A DNA stretch of 64,000 bases, from assembly GCF_030693405.1 (NCBI RefSeq), contig NZ_JAUYAW010000041.1, forward strand, positions 1 to 64,000. The letters run 5' to 3'. Positions 46,109 through 54,823 of this stretch are shown piece after piece. The DNA comes from Phenylobacterium sp. GTDB taxonomy: Bacteria; Pseudomonadota; Alphaproteobacteria; Caulobacterales; Caulobacteraceae. Made by a program: the position numbers and the translations under genes. How positions within the stretch are numbered: the first letter of the stretch is position 1; each line of letters opens with the position of its first letter. Under the pieces are notes generated by a model, which did no database searches, had not been told where the DNA came from, and saw only the letters and a program-made list of their open reading frames with translations.

Positions 46109-48868
46109 ATGTTTTTCCAACGGCTCTTCGGCTCCTCTCCCGACCGCAAGGTCAAGGCCTTCCAGGCCCGGGTCGCCAAGATCAACGCCCTCGAACCCCA
46201 GCTGGAGGCGCTGTCGGACGAGGCGCTGCGCGGCAAGACCGAGGAGTTCCGGGCGCGCCTGGCCAAGGGCGAGACCCTCGACCAGTTGCTGGAAGAAGCC
46301 TTCGCCGTGGTCCGCGAAGCGTCCAAGCGCACCATCGGCCTGCGCCATTTCGACGTGCAGATGGTCGGCGGCATGGTGCTTCACCGGGGCGGCATCTCCG
46401 AGATGCGCACCGGCGAGGGCAAGACCCTGGTGGCCACCCTGCCCGTCTATCTGAACGCCCTGGAGGCCAAGGGCGTCCACGCCATCACGGTCAATGACTA
46501 TCTGGCCCAGCGCGACGCCGAGTGGATGGGGCAGATCTATCGCTTCCTCGGCATGAGCGTCGGCGTCATCGTCCACGGCCTGTCCCAGGGCCAGCGGAAG
46601 GCCGCCTACCAGTCCGACATCACCTACGGGACCAACAACGAGTTCGGCTTCGACTATCTGCGCGACAACCTCGTCTATGAGGCCGAGGAGATGGTCCAGC
46701 GGGGCCATAACTTCGTGATCGTCGACGAGGTGGACTCCATCCTCATCGATGAAGCCCGCACGCCGCTGATCATCTCCGGTCCCACCGAGGACCGCAGCGA
46801 GTTCTACAAGACCATCGACGTCCTGGTGAAGGAGCTGATCAAGGATCCTGAGAACTTCGACCTCGACGAGAAGCAGCGCCAGGTGCTGCTGACCGAGGTT
46901 GGCTCCGAGCGCATCGAGGAGATGCTCGAGCAGAGCGGCCATCTGGAAGAGGATTCCGCCGGACTCTATGACCCGGCCAACGTCTCGGCGGTCCACCACG
47001 TGAACCAGGCCCTGCGGGCCAATGTCCTCTACACCCGCGACAAGGACTACATCATCCGCGCCGGCGAGGTGATCCTGATCGACGAGTTCACCGGCCGCAT
47101 GATGCAGGGCCGCCGACTGTCGGAGGGCCTGCACCAGGCCATCGAAGCCAAGGAAGGCGCCCGGGTTCAGCCCGAGAACCAGACCCTGGCCTCGGTCACG
47201 ATCCAGAACTATTTCCGCCTCTACAAGAAGCTGTCGGGCATGACCGGCACGGCCTCGACCGAGGCCCAGGAGTTCGGCGACATCTACAAGATGGAGGTCG
47301 TCGAGATCCCCACCAACCGGCCGGTCAGCCGGGTGGACGAGGACGACGAGGTCTATCGGACCAGCGCCGAAAAAAACCAGGCGATCCTCAAGCAGATCGC
47401 CGACTGCTTCGTGCGAGGCCAGCCGATCCTAGTGGGCACCGTGTCCATCGAGAAGTCCGAGCTCCTGTCGGAACTGCTCAAGACCCACGTCTTCGAGCAT
47501 GAGGGCCAGACCCGCACCGGCATTCCGCACAATGTGCTCAACGCCCGCTATCACGAGCAGGAAGCCCTGATCGTGGCCGACGCCGGCGTGCCCGGCGCGG
47601 TGACCATCGCCACCAACATGGCCGGCCGCGGCACCGACATCCAGCTGGGCGGCAGCATCGACATGCGCCTGTCGCGCTGGCGCGACGAGCAGCGCGGCCT
47701 CGGCATCGAGCCGGACGCCGAAGCCTATACGGCTCGCCGTCAGGAGATCGAGGCCGAGATCGTCGAGCTGAAGGAAAAGGCCCTGGCTGCGGGCGGGCTC
47801 TACGTCCTGGGCACCGAGCGCCACGAGAGCCGCCGGATCGACAACCAGCTGCGGGGCCGGACCGGCCGGCAGGGGGACCCGGGCCGCTCCAAGTTCTTCC
47901 TGTCCTGCGAGGACGACCTGCTGCGCATCTTCGCCGGCGACCGGCTGGACTCCATCATGCGCACCTTCGGTGTGCAGGAAGGCGAGGCCATCACCCACAA
48001 GTGGCTGAACGGGGCCATCGCCACGGCCCAGAAGAAGGTCGAGCAGCGCAACTACGAGATCCGCAAGAACCTCCTGAAGTACGACGACGTCGTCAACGAC
48101 CAGCGCAAGGCCGTCTTCGAGCAGCGCCAGGAGTTCATGGAGGCCGACGACCTCACCGACGTCATCGCCGAGATGCGCGCCGACACCATCGAGGACATGG
48201 TCAACCGCCACCTGCCGCCCAAGGCCTATGCCGAGCAGTGGGATGTGGACGGACTGGACGAGCGGGTCCGCGAAATCCTCGGGCTGGAGCTTCCCATCCG
48301 GGAATGGGCGGCCGAGGACGGCATCGCCAACGAAGAGATCCATCAGCGGATCACCGAGGCCGCCGACGCCCGCACCGCCGAGCGCGAGGTCCTGCTGAGC
48401 CCCGAGCGCATGCGCCTGCTGGAAAAGAGCTTCCTGCTGCAGACCATCGACCTGCAGTGGCGCGAGCACCTGATGCACCTCGACCACCTGCGCAACGTCA
48501 TCGGCCTGCGCGGCTATGGCCAGCGCGACCCGCTGAACGAGTACAAGACCGAGGCCTTCTCCCTGTTCGAGAAGCTGCTGACCGACCTGCGCCACAACGT
48601 CACCAAGTGGATGATGACCGTGGTGCTCCAGCAGGAGCCGACCGCGCCGCCGCCGCCGCCGGAACGGCTGGTGGAGGTCCATCTCGATCCGCTCACCGGC
48701 GAAAACGCCGCCACCGCCGGCGCCCTGCCGTCCGGCATGGCCCGGGACCAGCGCGAAGCCCTGCCCTTCTCGTCCCTGCCCGCGGGCTGGGAGCAGACCG
48801 GCCGCAACGCGCCCTGCCCCTGCGGCTCGGGCAAGAAGTTCAAGCACTGCCACGGGGCCCTGGTCTAG
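46109..48868 (+). CDS. secA: SecA, preprotein translocase ATPase
   Basis: Motor of the Sec export pathway, 919 residues. Walker A TGEGKT is at 101-106, [12 protein letters not shown] near 210, helicase-like second nucleotide domain with [14 protein letters not shown], the helical scaffold and the C-terminal zinc tail [14 protein letters not shown] that binds SecB and lipids. ATG 46109 gives [16 protein letters not shown], the usual start. The frame is open upstream but that part is non-homologous. The next gene begins on the base after the stop. Confidence 0.97.
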   Translation: MFFQRLFGSSPDRKVKAFQARVAKINALEPQLEALSDEALRGKTEEFRARLAKGETLDQLLEEAFAVVREASKRTIGLRHFDVQMVGGMVLHRGGISEMRTGEGKTLVATLPVYLNALEAKGVHAITVNDYLAQRDAEWMGQIYRFLGMSVGVIVHGLSQGQRKAAYQSDITYGTNNEFGFDYLRDNLVYEAEEMVQRGHNFVIVDEVDSILIDEARTPLIISGPTEDRSEFYKTIDVLVKELIKDPENFDLDEKQRQVLLTEVGSERIEEMLEQSGHLEEDSAGLYDPANVSAVHHVNQALRANVLYTRDKDYIIRAGEVILIDEFTGRMMQGRRLSEGLHQAIEAKEGARVQPENQTLASVTIQNYFRLYKKLSGMTGTASTEAQEFGDIYKMEVVEIPTNRPVSRVDEDDEVYRTSAEKNQAILKQIADCFVRGQPILVGTVSIEKSELLSELLKTHVFEHEGQTRTGIPHNVLNARYHEQEALIVADAGVPGAVTIATNMAGRGTDIQLGGSIDMRLSRWRDEQRGLGIEPDAEAYTARRQEIEAEIVELKEKALAAGGLYVLGTERHESRRIDNQLRGRTGRQGDPGRSKFFLSCEDDLLRIFAGDRLDSIMRTFGVQEGEAITHKWLNGAIATAQKKVEQRNYEIRKNLLKYDDVVNDQRKAVFEQRQEFMEADDLTDVIAEMRADTIEDMVNRHLPPKAYAEQWDVDGLDERVREILGLELPIREWAAEDGIANEEIHQRITEAADARTAEREVLLSPERMRLLEKSFLLQTIDLQWREHLMHLDHLRNVIGLRGYGQRDPLNEYKTEAFSLFEKLLTDLRHNVTKWMMTVVLQQEPTAPPPPPERLVEVHLDPLTGENAATAGALPSGMARDQREALPFSSLPAGWEQTGRNAPCPCGSGKKFKHCHGALV

Positions 48869-49657
48869 GTGACGTCCCCGCCGGTTCTGGAGTCCGCCGG
48901 CCGGTGCCCCGTCTGTGAGGACGAGGTGGTGTTCGCCTCAAGCGACCACTGGCTCCGGGACGGATTCAAGTGTTCAGGCTGTGGCTCGATCCCGCGGGAA
49001 CGCGCGCTGATGCGGGTGCTGGCCGAACTGGCGCCTGACTGGCGAAGCCTGGCCATTCACGAGAGCTCAGGCTGCTCGGTGTCCAGCAACCGGCTGCGGG
49101 CCCAGTGCCCTGGCTATGTGGCGACCCAGTATGATCCGGCCACCCCCTGGGGACAGTCCCACATTCACGGCTATCGCAGCGAGGATCTGGAGGCCCAGAC
49201 CTTCGCCGACGCCAGCTTCGACGTCGTCATCACCCAGGACGTGTTCGAGCATCTGTTCGCGCCGGACCGGGCCATCGCCGAGATAGCCCGGACCCTGAAG
49301 CCTGGCGGCTTCCACATCTGCACCGTGCCGATCGTGCGGGGCGTACAGCCCTCGGTCCGGCGGGCCCGGCGGCGACGGGACGGTTCGGTGGAGCATCTCG
49401 CGCCTGCGGAATATCACGGCAATCCCATGGACCCCGACGGCGCCCTGGTGACGGTCGATTGGGGCTACGACATCGCCGACTATCTCGACCGCGCCAGCGG
49501 CCTGTCGACCACCATCCACACCATCGATGATCTGAGCCAGGGCATCCGCGCGGCCTATATCGAGGTGCTGGTCTCCAGGAAAACCCTGCCCAGCCAGGTC
49601 ACCCCCGATGGAGCGCCCGACCGCCGCCCCCTCCTGCGCCGGCTGTTCCACCGCTGA
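48869..49657 (+). CDS. Methyltransferase with N-terminal zinc ribbon
   Basis: Class I SAM-dependent methyltransferase of 262 residues. The N-terminal Cys pairs Cys13/Cys16 and Cys35/Cys38 form a zinc ribbon; the methyltransferase part has FADASFDVVITQDVFEHLFAPDRAIAEIARTLKPGGFHICTVP. Proteins of this shape are often polysaccharide- or peptide-modifying; the substrate is unknown. The GTG start is immediately after the secA TAG, so translation is probably coupled to secA. The first part of the SAM motif is not canonical. Confidence 0.85.
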   Translation: MTSPPVLESAGRCPVCEDEVVFASSDHWLRDGFKCSGCGSIPRERALMRVLAELAPDWRSLAIHESSGCSVSSNRLRAQCPGYVATQYDPATPWGQSHIHGYRSEDLEAQTFADASFDVVITQDVFEHLFAPDRAIAEIARTLKPGGFHICTVPIVRGVQPSVRRARRRRDGSVEHLAPAEYHGNPMDPDGALVTVDWGYDIADYLDRASGLSTTIHTIDDLSQGIRAAYIEVLVSRKTLPSQVTPDGAPDRRPLLRRLFHR

Positions 49658-49738
49658 GGCGCCGGCGACCCCGGGATTGCATCATCGGTTATAGTGTAAC
49701 ATTGTCCGGCCCTGACCTTGTCGAGCCGGGGGGCCGTG

Positions 49739-50152
49739 ATGCTGCAACTGGACTTCTGGACGGGGCGTATGCGCCTGCTGGGCCTGGTCGCGATTGCGAT
49801 CAGCGTCGCGACCTGGGCCATGGAGCTCTCTGGCCTCGTCTATGTCTGCCCCTATTGCCGGACCCAGCGGACGGTGATCGGCCTGCTCGGCCTTTTGATG
49901 CTGACACCCGATCCCGGCTTCTGGATCAGCCGCTATGTGGGCGCGGTGCTGGGGGTTTTCGGCCTCGTGGTGGGCTCGACCCAGCACTTCAACGGCTGGC
50001 GCAAGATCATGAAAGGCGAGTTCGTTCTCTCGCCCAAGGTCTATGACGACGCCTTCCTGCTGTCGGGCGCAGCCATCTTCATCATCACCGCCCAGGTCCT
50101 GCTGCTCTACGCCTATCGCAAGGCCGCGGAGGCGGAGCCCCTCACCCCCTAG
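49739..50152 (+). CDS. DsbB-like membrane protein lacking the second Cys pair
   Basis: A 137-residue inner-membrane protein with four hydrophobic segments (about 12-35, 46-60, 68-86, 107-128). The motif VCPYCRTQR (Cys37, Cys40) with following Arg is the DsbB first periplasmic Cys pair (compare CPLCxxQR), which passes electrons to quinone. The second loop (STQHFNGWRKIMKGEFVLSPKVYDD) has no cysteines, so it cannot run the usual DsbB relay unaided. ATG 49739 follows a G-rich ribosome site. The TAG stop is part of the palindromic repeat downstream. Confidence 0.75.
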   Translation: MLQLDFWTGRMRLLGLVAIAISVATWAMELSGLVYVCPYCRTQRTVIGLLGLLMLTPDPGFWISRYVGAVLGVFGLVVGSTQHFNGWRKIMKGEFVLSPKVYDDAFLLSGAAIFIITAQVLLLYAYRKAAEAEPLTP

Positions 50153-50260
50153 AGCGCGTTCCGATAAGTGGGAACCGGTTATCGGAACAAAACGCGCTCA
50201 AGTCTTTGAGTCTAGATCATGATGCGACCAAACGGCTCCGTCTGATCACATCATGATCTA
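50150..50260. repeat. Interspersed palindromic repeat of alphaproteobacterial type
   Basis: Two nested dyads. First: GAGCGCGTT (50152-50160) with AACGCGCTC (50191-50199), enclosing CCGATAA (50161-50167) with TTATCGG (50179-50185). Second: TAGATCATGATG (50213-50224) with CATCATGATCTA (50249-50260). This two-palindrome layout resembles short dispersed repeats known from alphaproteobacterial genomes. It contributes the stop codon of the DsbB-like gene (plus) and the last codons and stop of the SnoaL-like gene (minus). I saw no second copy in this window. Confidence 0.8.
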
Positions 50261-50634
50261 AGGGTGATGAAGGTCTCGCTCTCGATCAGCCACTGACCCC
50301 GCACCTTCGTCCAGGCGGCCAGGTACCAGCCGGCGATGTGCTCGCCCTGGCTGCGGGAGACCGCCACCCATGCGCCCCGCTCGGCGGCGCGTTCGCCGTC
50401 TGTGTCCAGCTCCACCGCCTCAGCCGTGCGGACAAAGGCCACGAAGTCCGGGTCGGCGAACTGGGCGGCGAAGGCGGCGACGACCGCCTCGGCCCCGCTG
50501 ATCAGTGACCCGTCGCCGACGATCACGTTCACGCCTGGGACGAAGAAGGGCTTCAGCCGCGCCGCCTCCTTGGCCGCGATCAGCTTGTTGGTCAGCCGCC
50601 GGCGGGCGAGGATCGCGTCCGTAGGCGTGGTCAC
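50251..50634 (-). CDS. SnoaL-like / DUF4440 protein
   Basis: A 127-residue NTF2-like fold protein (cone-shaped sheet with helical start: ILARRRLTNKLIAAKEAARLKPFFVPGVNVIVGDGSLISG...WYLAAWTKVRGQWLIESETFITL). Such proteins can be small isomerases, cyclases or ligand-binding sensors; none can be preferred. The last codons (LRS) and TGA stop come from the palindromic repeat. Overlaps the quinone reductase stop by 4 bases, so the two form an operon. Confidence 0.82.
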   Translation of the reverse strand: MTTPTDAILARRRLTNKLIAAKEAARLKPFFVPGVNVIVGDGSLISGAEAVVAAFAAQFADPDFVAFVRTAEAVELDTDGERAAERGAWVAVSRSQGEHIAGWYLAAWTKVRGQWLIESETFITLRS

Positions 50635-51617
50635 GGCTCGACCACCACCGTGCCCACCTTGGTCCCGGCCTCCACGGCCTCGTGGGCCGCCGCGCAGTCC
50701 TCCAGCGGGTAGGTCCCCGCCACCGACAGTATGGCCTGGCCTGTCCTGATCCAGGCGGTGATGTCGGCCTGGGCCCGGCGCCTGGCCTCATGCGGGCTGA
50801 CCGGCAGATAAACCCCGTGGATCGAGAGGTTCAGCCCCATCAGCACGCCGGCCGGGATCGCCGGCTCCCGAGACCCCTTGGTGGCGTAATAGGCCACCGA
50901 GCCGTTCAGGCTGACGCTGGCCAGGGTTGAGGCGGCGTTGCCGCCAAAGTCCACCTCGACCACGTGATGCACGCCCTGGCCGCCGGTCAGGTCCCGCACC
51001 CGGGCGGCCACGTCCTCGCGGCGATAGTCGATGGTGTGGTCAGCGCCGCCGGCCCTGGCCCGCTCAGCCTTGTCGGCGTTGGAGACCGTCGCGATCACCG
51101 TGGCCCCGGCCCACTTGGCCAGTTGCACCGCATAGTGGCCGACCGCGCCGGCGCCGCCGGTCACCAGCACGGTCCGGCCCTGGACAGGACCGGCCAGGAA
51201 GAGCGCTCTGTGCGCCGTCATGCAGGGAATGCCCAGCGTCGCCCCCTCCGCGAACGACACCTCGTCGGGGAGGGGCCGGATGAGGTCCACATCCAGCTCG
51301 ATGTACTCGGCTGCCGCACCGAAGGCTCGGCCATTGCGCTGCCCGTTGTAGAACCAGACGCGGCGCCCGATCCAAGAGGCCGAGACGCCGGGTCCCACCG
51401 CCTCGACCACGCCAGCCCCGTCGCTGTGGGGGATGATCTTCGGATAGGCCATGGGCGCGCCCGAAGCCCCGCCCCGCATGCCCACATCGGACGGATTGAC
51501 CCCTGAGGCCTTCACCGCGATCAGCACCTGGCCGTGCCCAGCCTGGGGCGTCGGGTGCTCGCCCAGCTGGAGCACCTCTCGGGCGGGTCCTGTCCTGTCG
51601 TACCAGACGGCGCGCAT
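50631..51617 (-). CDS. NADPH:quinone reductase, zeta-crystallin-like MDR
   Basis: Zinc-free medium-chain dehydrogenase/reductase of 328 residues: SGVNPSDVGMR, NADPH fold VLVTGGAGAVGHYAVQLAKWAGA, and no structural zinc Cys cluster. It reduces quinones or activated alkenes. ATG 51617 has an excellent ribosome site AGGAGGT. Divergent from the OYE gene with 141 bases between; 4-base overlap with the SnoaL-like gene downstream. Confidence 0.92.
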   Translation of the reverse strand: MRAVWYDRTGPAREVLQLGEHPTPQAGHGQVLIAVKASGVNPSDVGMRGGASGAPMAYPKIIPHSDGAGVVEAVGPGVSASWIGRRVWFYNGQRNGRAFGAAAEYIELDVDLIRPLPDEVSFAEGATLGIPCMTAHRALFLAGPVQGRTVLVTGGAGAVGHYAVQLAKWAGATVIATVSNADKAERARAGGADHTIDYRREDVAARVRDLTGGQGVHHVVEVDFGGNAASTLASVSLNGSVAYYATKGSREPAIPAGVLMGLNLSIHGVYLPVSPHEARRRAQADITAWIRTGQAILSVAGTYPLEDCAAAHEAVEAGTKVGTVVVEP

Positions 51618-51758
51618 ATGACCTCCTGAAGTCGCTTTGGCCCCCTGGATGGCCCGCGCCGCCGAGCGAGACAAGCTAGGGCTTCCGCTACGTCGCCCCT
51701 TCGTTGCGAGGGCGGCCTCGTCTATGAACAGGGTTCACCTGACGCCGGAGACGAGACC

Positions 51759-52862
51759 ATGGCTGAGCCTGACCTGTTTGCGCCCCTCAGCTTCCCGCAC
51801 GGGCCTGCGATGCCAAACCGCTTCATGCTGGCCCCGCTGACCAACACCCAGAGCCACGCCGACGGGACCCTGTCGGACGACGAATTCCACTGGCTGACCA
51901 TGCGGGCCAAGGGCGGCTTTGGCCTGACCATGACCTGCGCGGCTCACGTCCAGAAGATCGGCCAGGGCTTCCCGGGCCAGCTGGGCGTCTTTTCCGATGA
52001 CCATCTTCCCGGCCTGACCCGGCTGGCCGCCGCCATCAAGGCGCAGGACAGCGTGGCGGTCCTGCAACTGCACCATGCCGGCAACCGCTCGCCCAAGGAG
52101 CTGATCGGTGAGGCGCCGGTCTGTCCGTCCGATGATGCCGACACCGGCGCGCGGGCCCTGAGCGAGGCCGAGGTCGCAGACCTCATCGAGGCCTTCATCG
52201 CCGGCGCCGAGCGCTCCAAGCGGGCGGGCTTCGACGGGGTCGAGGTGCACGGCGCCCACGGCTACATCCTCTGCCAGTTCCTGTCGCCGGACCTGAATCA
52301 CCGCACCGACGCCTATGGCGGCTCGCCCGAGAACCGCGCCCGGATCGTCGTGGAGATCATCGAGGGCATCCGCGCCCGCTGCGGTGAGGACTTCCTTGTG
52401 GGCCTGCGCCTGTCGCCGGAACGCTTTGGCCTGAAGCTGGCCGAGATTCGCGATCTGGCCGCCCAGATGCTGGTTCATCCGGCGCTCGACTTCCTCGACA
52501 TGTCCCTCTGGGATGTGCGCAAGGAGCCAACCGAGGCCGAGTTCAAAGGGCGCAGCCTGATGTCCTACTTCGCCGAACTGCCGCGATCGGGCGTTCGGCT
52601 GGGCGTCGCAGGCAAGATCATGAGCGGCCAGGAGGCCCGCGACGCCCTGGGCGCCGGCGCCGACTATGTCCTGATCGGCCGCGCCGCCATCCTGCACCAT
52701 GACTACCCGCGCAAGGTCCAGGCCGATGCGGACTTCAAGCCGATCGCCCTGCCGGTGACCCGCGCCCATCTGGCTGCCGAAGGCCTGAGCCCCACCTTCA
52801 TCACCTATATGAACAACTGGCCGGGCTTCGTGGCCCAGGACCAGACGGAGGACGCCCTGTGA
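51759..52862 (+). CDS. NADH:flavin oxidoreductase, Old Yellow Enzyme family
   Basis: FMN-dependent alkene reductase of 367 residues: FMLAPLTNTQSHADGTLSDDEFHWLTMRAKGGFGL, the HGAHGYILCQFLSPDLNHRTDAYGGSPENRARI barrel segment and GKIMSGQEARDALGAGADYVLIGRAAILHHDYPRK. It reduces C=C bonds of enones, nitro esters or similar. First gene of a plus-strand run (OYE, reductase, TetR, epoxide hydrolase, aldolase); its stop overlaps the next GTG (GTGA). Confidence 0.93.
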   Translation: MAEPDLFAPLSFPHGPAMPNRFMLAPLTNTQSHADGTLSDDEFHWLTMRAKGGFGLTMTCAAHVQKIGQGFPGQLGVFSDDHLPGLTRLAAAIKAQDSVAVLQLHHAGNRSPKELIGEAPVCPSDDADTGARALSEAEVADLIEAFIAGAERSKRAGFDGVEVHGAHGYILCQFLSPDLNHRTDAYGGSPENRARIVVEIIEGIRARCGEDFLVGLRLSPERFGLKLAEIRDLAAQMLVHPALDFLDMSLWDVRKEPTEAEFKGRSLMSYFAELPRSGVRLGVAGKIMSGQEARDALGAGADYVLIGRAAILHHDYPRKVQADADFKPIALPVTRAHLAAEGLSPTFITYMNNWPGFVAQDQTEDAL

Positions 52863-54010
52863 GACAAGACGCCGAATTCGACATCATCGTCTATGGCGCC
52901 ACCGGCTTCACTGGCCGGCTGGTGGCTGAACACCTGGCCAAACGCTACGGCGTCGGCGGCGAGGTGAAGTGGGCCATGGCCGGGCGCAGCGCCGACAAGC
53001 TGGCCGCCGTCCGCGACGAGATCGGCGCGCCCGCCGAGACGCCGTTTGTGGTCGCCGACGCCGATGACAAGGCCTCGCTGAAGGCCATGGTGGAGCGCAC
53101 CAAGGCGGTGATCACCACGGTGGGCCCCTACCAGCTCTACGGCAATGACCTGGTAGCCGCCTGCGCCCTGGCCGGGACCGACTATCTCGACCTCTGCGGC
53201 GAGCCGGTCTGGATGCGCCACATGATCGACGCCCATGAGGCGAAGGCGAAAGAGACCGGCGCGCGGATCGTCTTCTCCTGCGGCTTCGACTCCATCCCGT
53301 TCGAGCTCGGCGTCTTCTATCTGGCCCAGGAGGCCACCGCGAAGTTCGGCCACGCCCTGCCCCGGGTGAAGGGGCGCGTGCGCAAGATGAAGGGCGGCTT
53401 CTCCGGCGGCACCGCCGCCAGCCTGAAGGCCACCATGGCGGCCCTGTCCAAGGATCCCAGCCTGTTCGCCCTGATGGTCGACCCCTTCGCCCTGACACCG
53501 GGCTTCAAGGGCCCTGAACAGCCCCGGGGCGACAAGGTCGAAGAGGACAAGGACCTGGGGGCCACCGTCGGTCCCTTCGTCATGGCCGCCATCAACACCC
53601 GCAACGTTCACCGCTCCAACCTGCTGACCGGCCACGCCTATGGCGAGAACCTGGTCTATGACGAGATGGTGGTGGTCGACCCCAACGCCCCGCCGGCCCC
53701 GGCGCTCGGCGCCGAGGGCGGCCCCAAGCCCGGCGAAGGCCCCAGCAAGGAAGAGCGGGAGACCGGCTTCTTCGACGTCCTGTTCATCGGCCTCGGCGAA
53801 GGCGACGAACAGATGCGGGTGGCCGTCACCGGCGACAAGGATCCGGGCTATGGCTGCACCTCGAAGATGATCGGCGAGGCGGCCATCTGCCTGATCGACG
53901 AGGCGACCGACGTCCCCGGCGGCGTCTGGACGCCCGGCGCGGCCATGGGCATGAAGCTGATCGAACGCCTGCGGGCCAATGCCGGCATGACCTTCGAGGT
54001 CGAGGCCTGA
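52859..54010 (+). CDS. Saccharopine dehydrogenase-like / trans-acting enoyl reductase family protein
   Basis: Rossmann-fold oxidoreductase of 383 residues beginning DIIVYGATGFTGRLVAEHLAKRYG, with ITTVGPYQLYGNDLVAACA and IVFSCGFDSIPFELGV. This family includes the mycobacterial trans-acting enoyl reductases of lipid synthesis and many uncharacterised reductases. GTG 52859 overlaps the OYE stop. A role with the OYE in reducing an unsaturated compound is inference. Confidence 0.87.
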   Translation: MRQDAEFDIIVYGATGFTGRLVAEHLAKRYGVGGEVKWAMAGRSADKLAAVRDEIGAPAETPFVVADADDKASLKAMVERTKAVITTVGPYQLYGNDLVAACALAGTDYLDLCGEPVWMRHMIDAHEAKAKETGARIVFSCGFDSIPFELGVFYLAQEATAKFGHALPRVKGRVRKMKGGFSGGTAASLKATMAALSKDPSLFALMVDPFALTPGFKGPEQPRGDKVEEDKDLGATVGPFVMAAINTRNVHRSNLLTGHAYGENLVYDEMVVVDPNAPPAPALGAEGGPKPGEGPSKEERETGFFDVLFIGLGEGDEQMRVAVTGDKDPGYGCTSKMIGEAAICLIDEATDVPGGVWTPGAAMGMKLIERLRANAGMTFEVEA

Positions 54011-54081
54011 ATCTGGTTCTGAGGTCCTGCCGCCACCGGCGGCGGGACCCGTTGTCTCCAGGGACACCCGGCCAGCTTGAT

Positions 54082-54094
54082 TTTACGACGTAAA
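54082..54094. promoter_or_regulatory. Palindrome upstream of TetR gene
   Basis: TTTAC-GAC-GTAAA at 54082-54094 is a 13-bp palindrome 55 bases before the TetR start and 72 after the upstream gene stop. A weaker dyad (GTAACA/TGTCAC) follows at about 54097-54114. It is a plausible TetR autoregulatory operator. Confidence 0.5.
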
Positions 54095-54148
54095 TGTAAC
54101 AGTGAGGTTGTCACGGTTCATGTGTTCAACCTGCTGTTCTGAGGTCTG

Positions 54149-54748
54149 ATGCCCCGGGTCCTGACCGAGTCCGACGTCGCCGACTTCCGTGACCGCCTCT
54201 GCGAGGTGGCCGAGCAGCTGTTCGCCGAGCGGGGGCCCGAGGCGGTGACCATGCGCCAGCTGGCCTCGGCCCTGGGGGTCAGCCCCATGACTCCCTATCG
54301 CTATTTCAAGGACAAGGACGACATCCTGGCGGCCGTGCGCACGGCCGGCTTCGACCGCTTCGCCGAGGCCCTGGAGGCGGCCTACGCCAAGCCAGGCGAC
54401 GCCCGGGCCAGGGGCGCGGCGGTGGGAGAGGCCTATGTGACCTTCGCCTTCGAACACCCTCAGACCTACAAGCTGATGTTCGACATGTATCAGCCCAACG
54501 AGGTCGACTATCCGGAACTGGCTCGCTCCGCCAACCGCGCCCGGGCGACCATGAGCCAGTATGTCCGCAGCCTGGTGGAGTCCGGCCACCTCGCCGGCGA
54601 CCCGGTGCGGATCGGCGAGATGTTCTGGGCCTCGACCCATGGCTGCATCGTGCTGGAGATGGTGGGCAAGCTGCCCCCCGGCGGCGCGCGGAAACTGATC
54701 GCCGAGGTGATCCCGGCCATCTCGCGGGGATTGCGCCCCACGACCTGA
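54149..54748 (+). CDS. TetR/AcrR-family regulator
   Basis: Transcriptional repressor of 199 residues. HTH at about 28-60 (GPEAVTMRQLASALGVSPMTPYRYFKDKDDILAAV); the C-terminal ligand domain contains AFEHPQTYKLMFDMYQP, typical of TetR_C regulators binding hydrophobic ligands. It probably controls the flanking catabolic genes and itself through the upstream palindrome. ATG 54149. Confidence 0.9.
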   Translation: MPRVLTESDVADFRDRLCEVAEQLFAERGPEAVTMRQLASALGVSPMTPYRYFKDKDDILAAVRTAGFDRFAEALEAAYAKPGDARARGAAVGEAYVTFAFEHPQTYKLMFDMYQPNEVDYPELARSANRARATMSQYVRSLVESGHLAGDPVRIGEMFWASTHGCIVLEMVGKLPPGGARKLIAEVIPAISRGLRPTT

Positions 54749-54823
54749 GACGGCCGATCGACCTTGACGCGCCCTGGGTCAAGCCGGGCAACCTCTCCGG
54801 CAATCAAAAGCAGGGAGCGCGCC

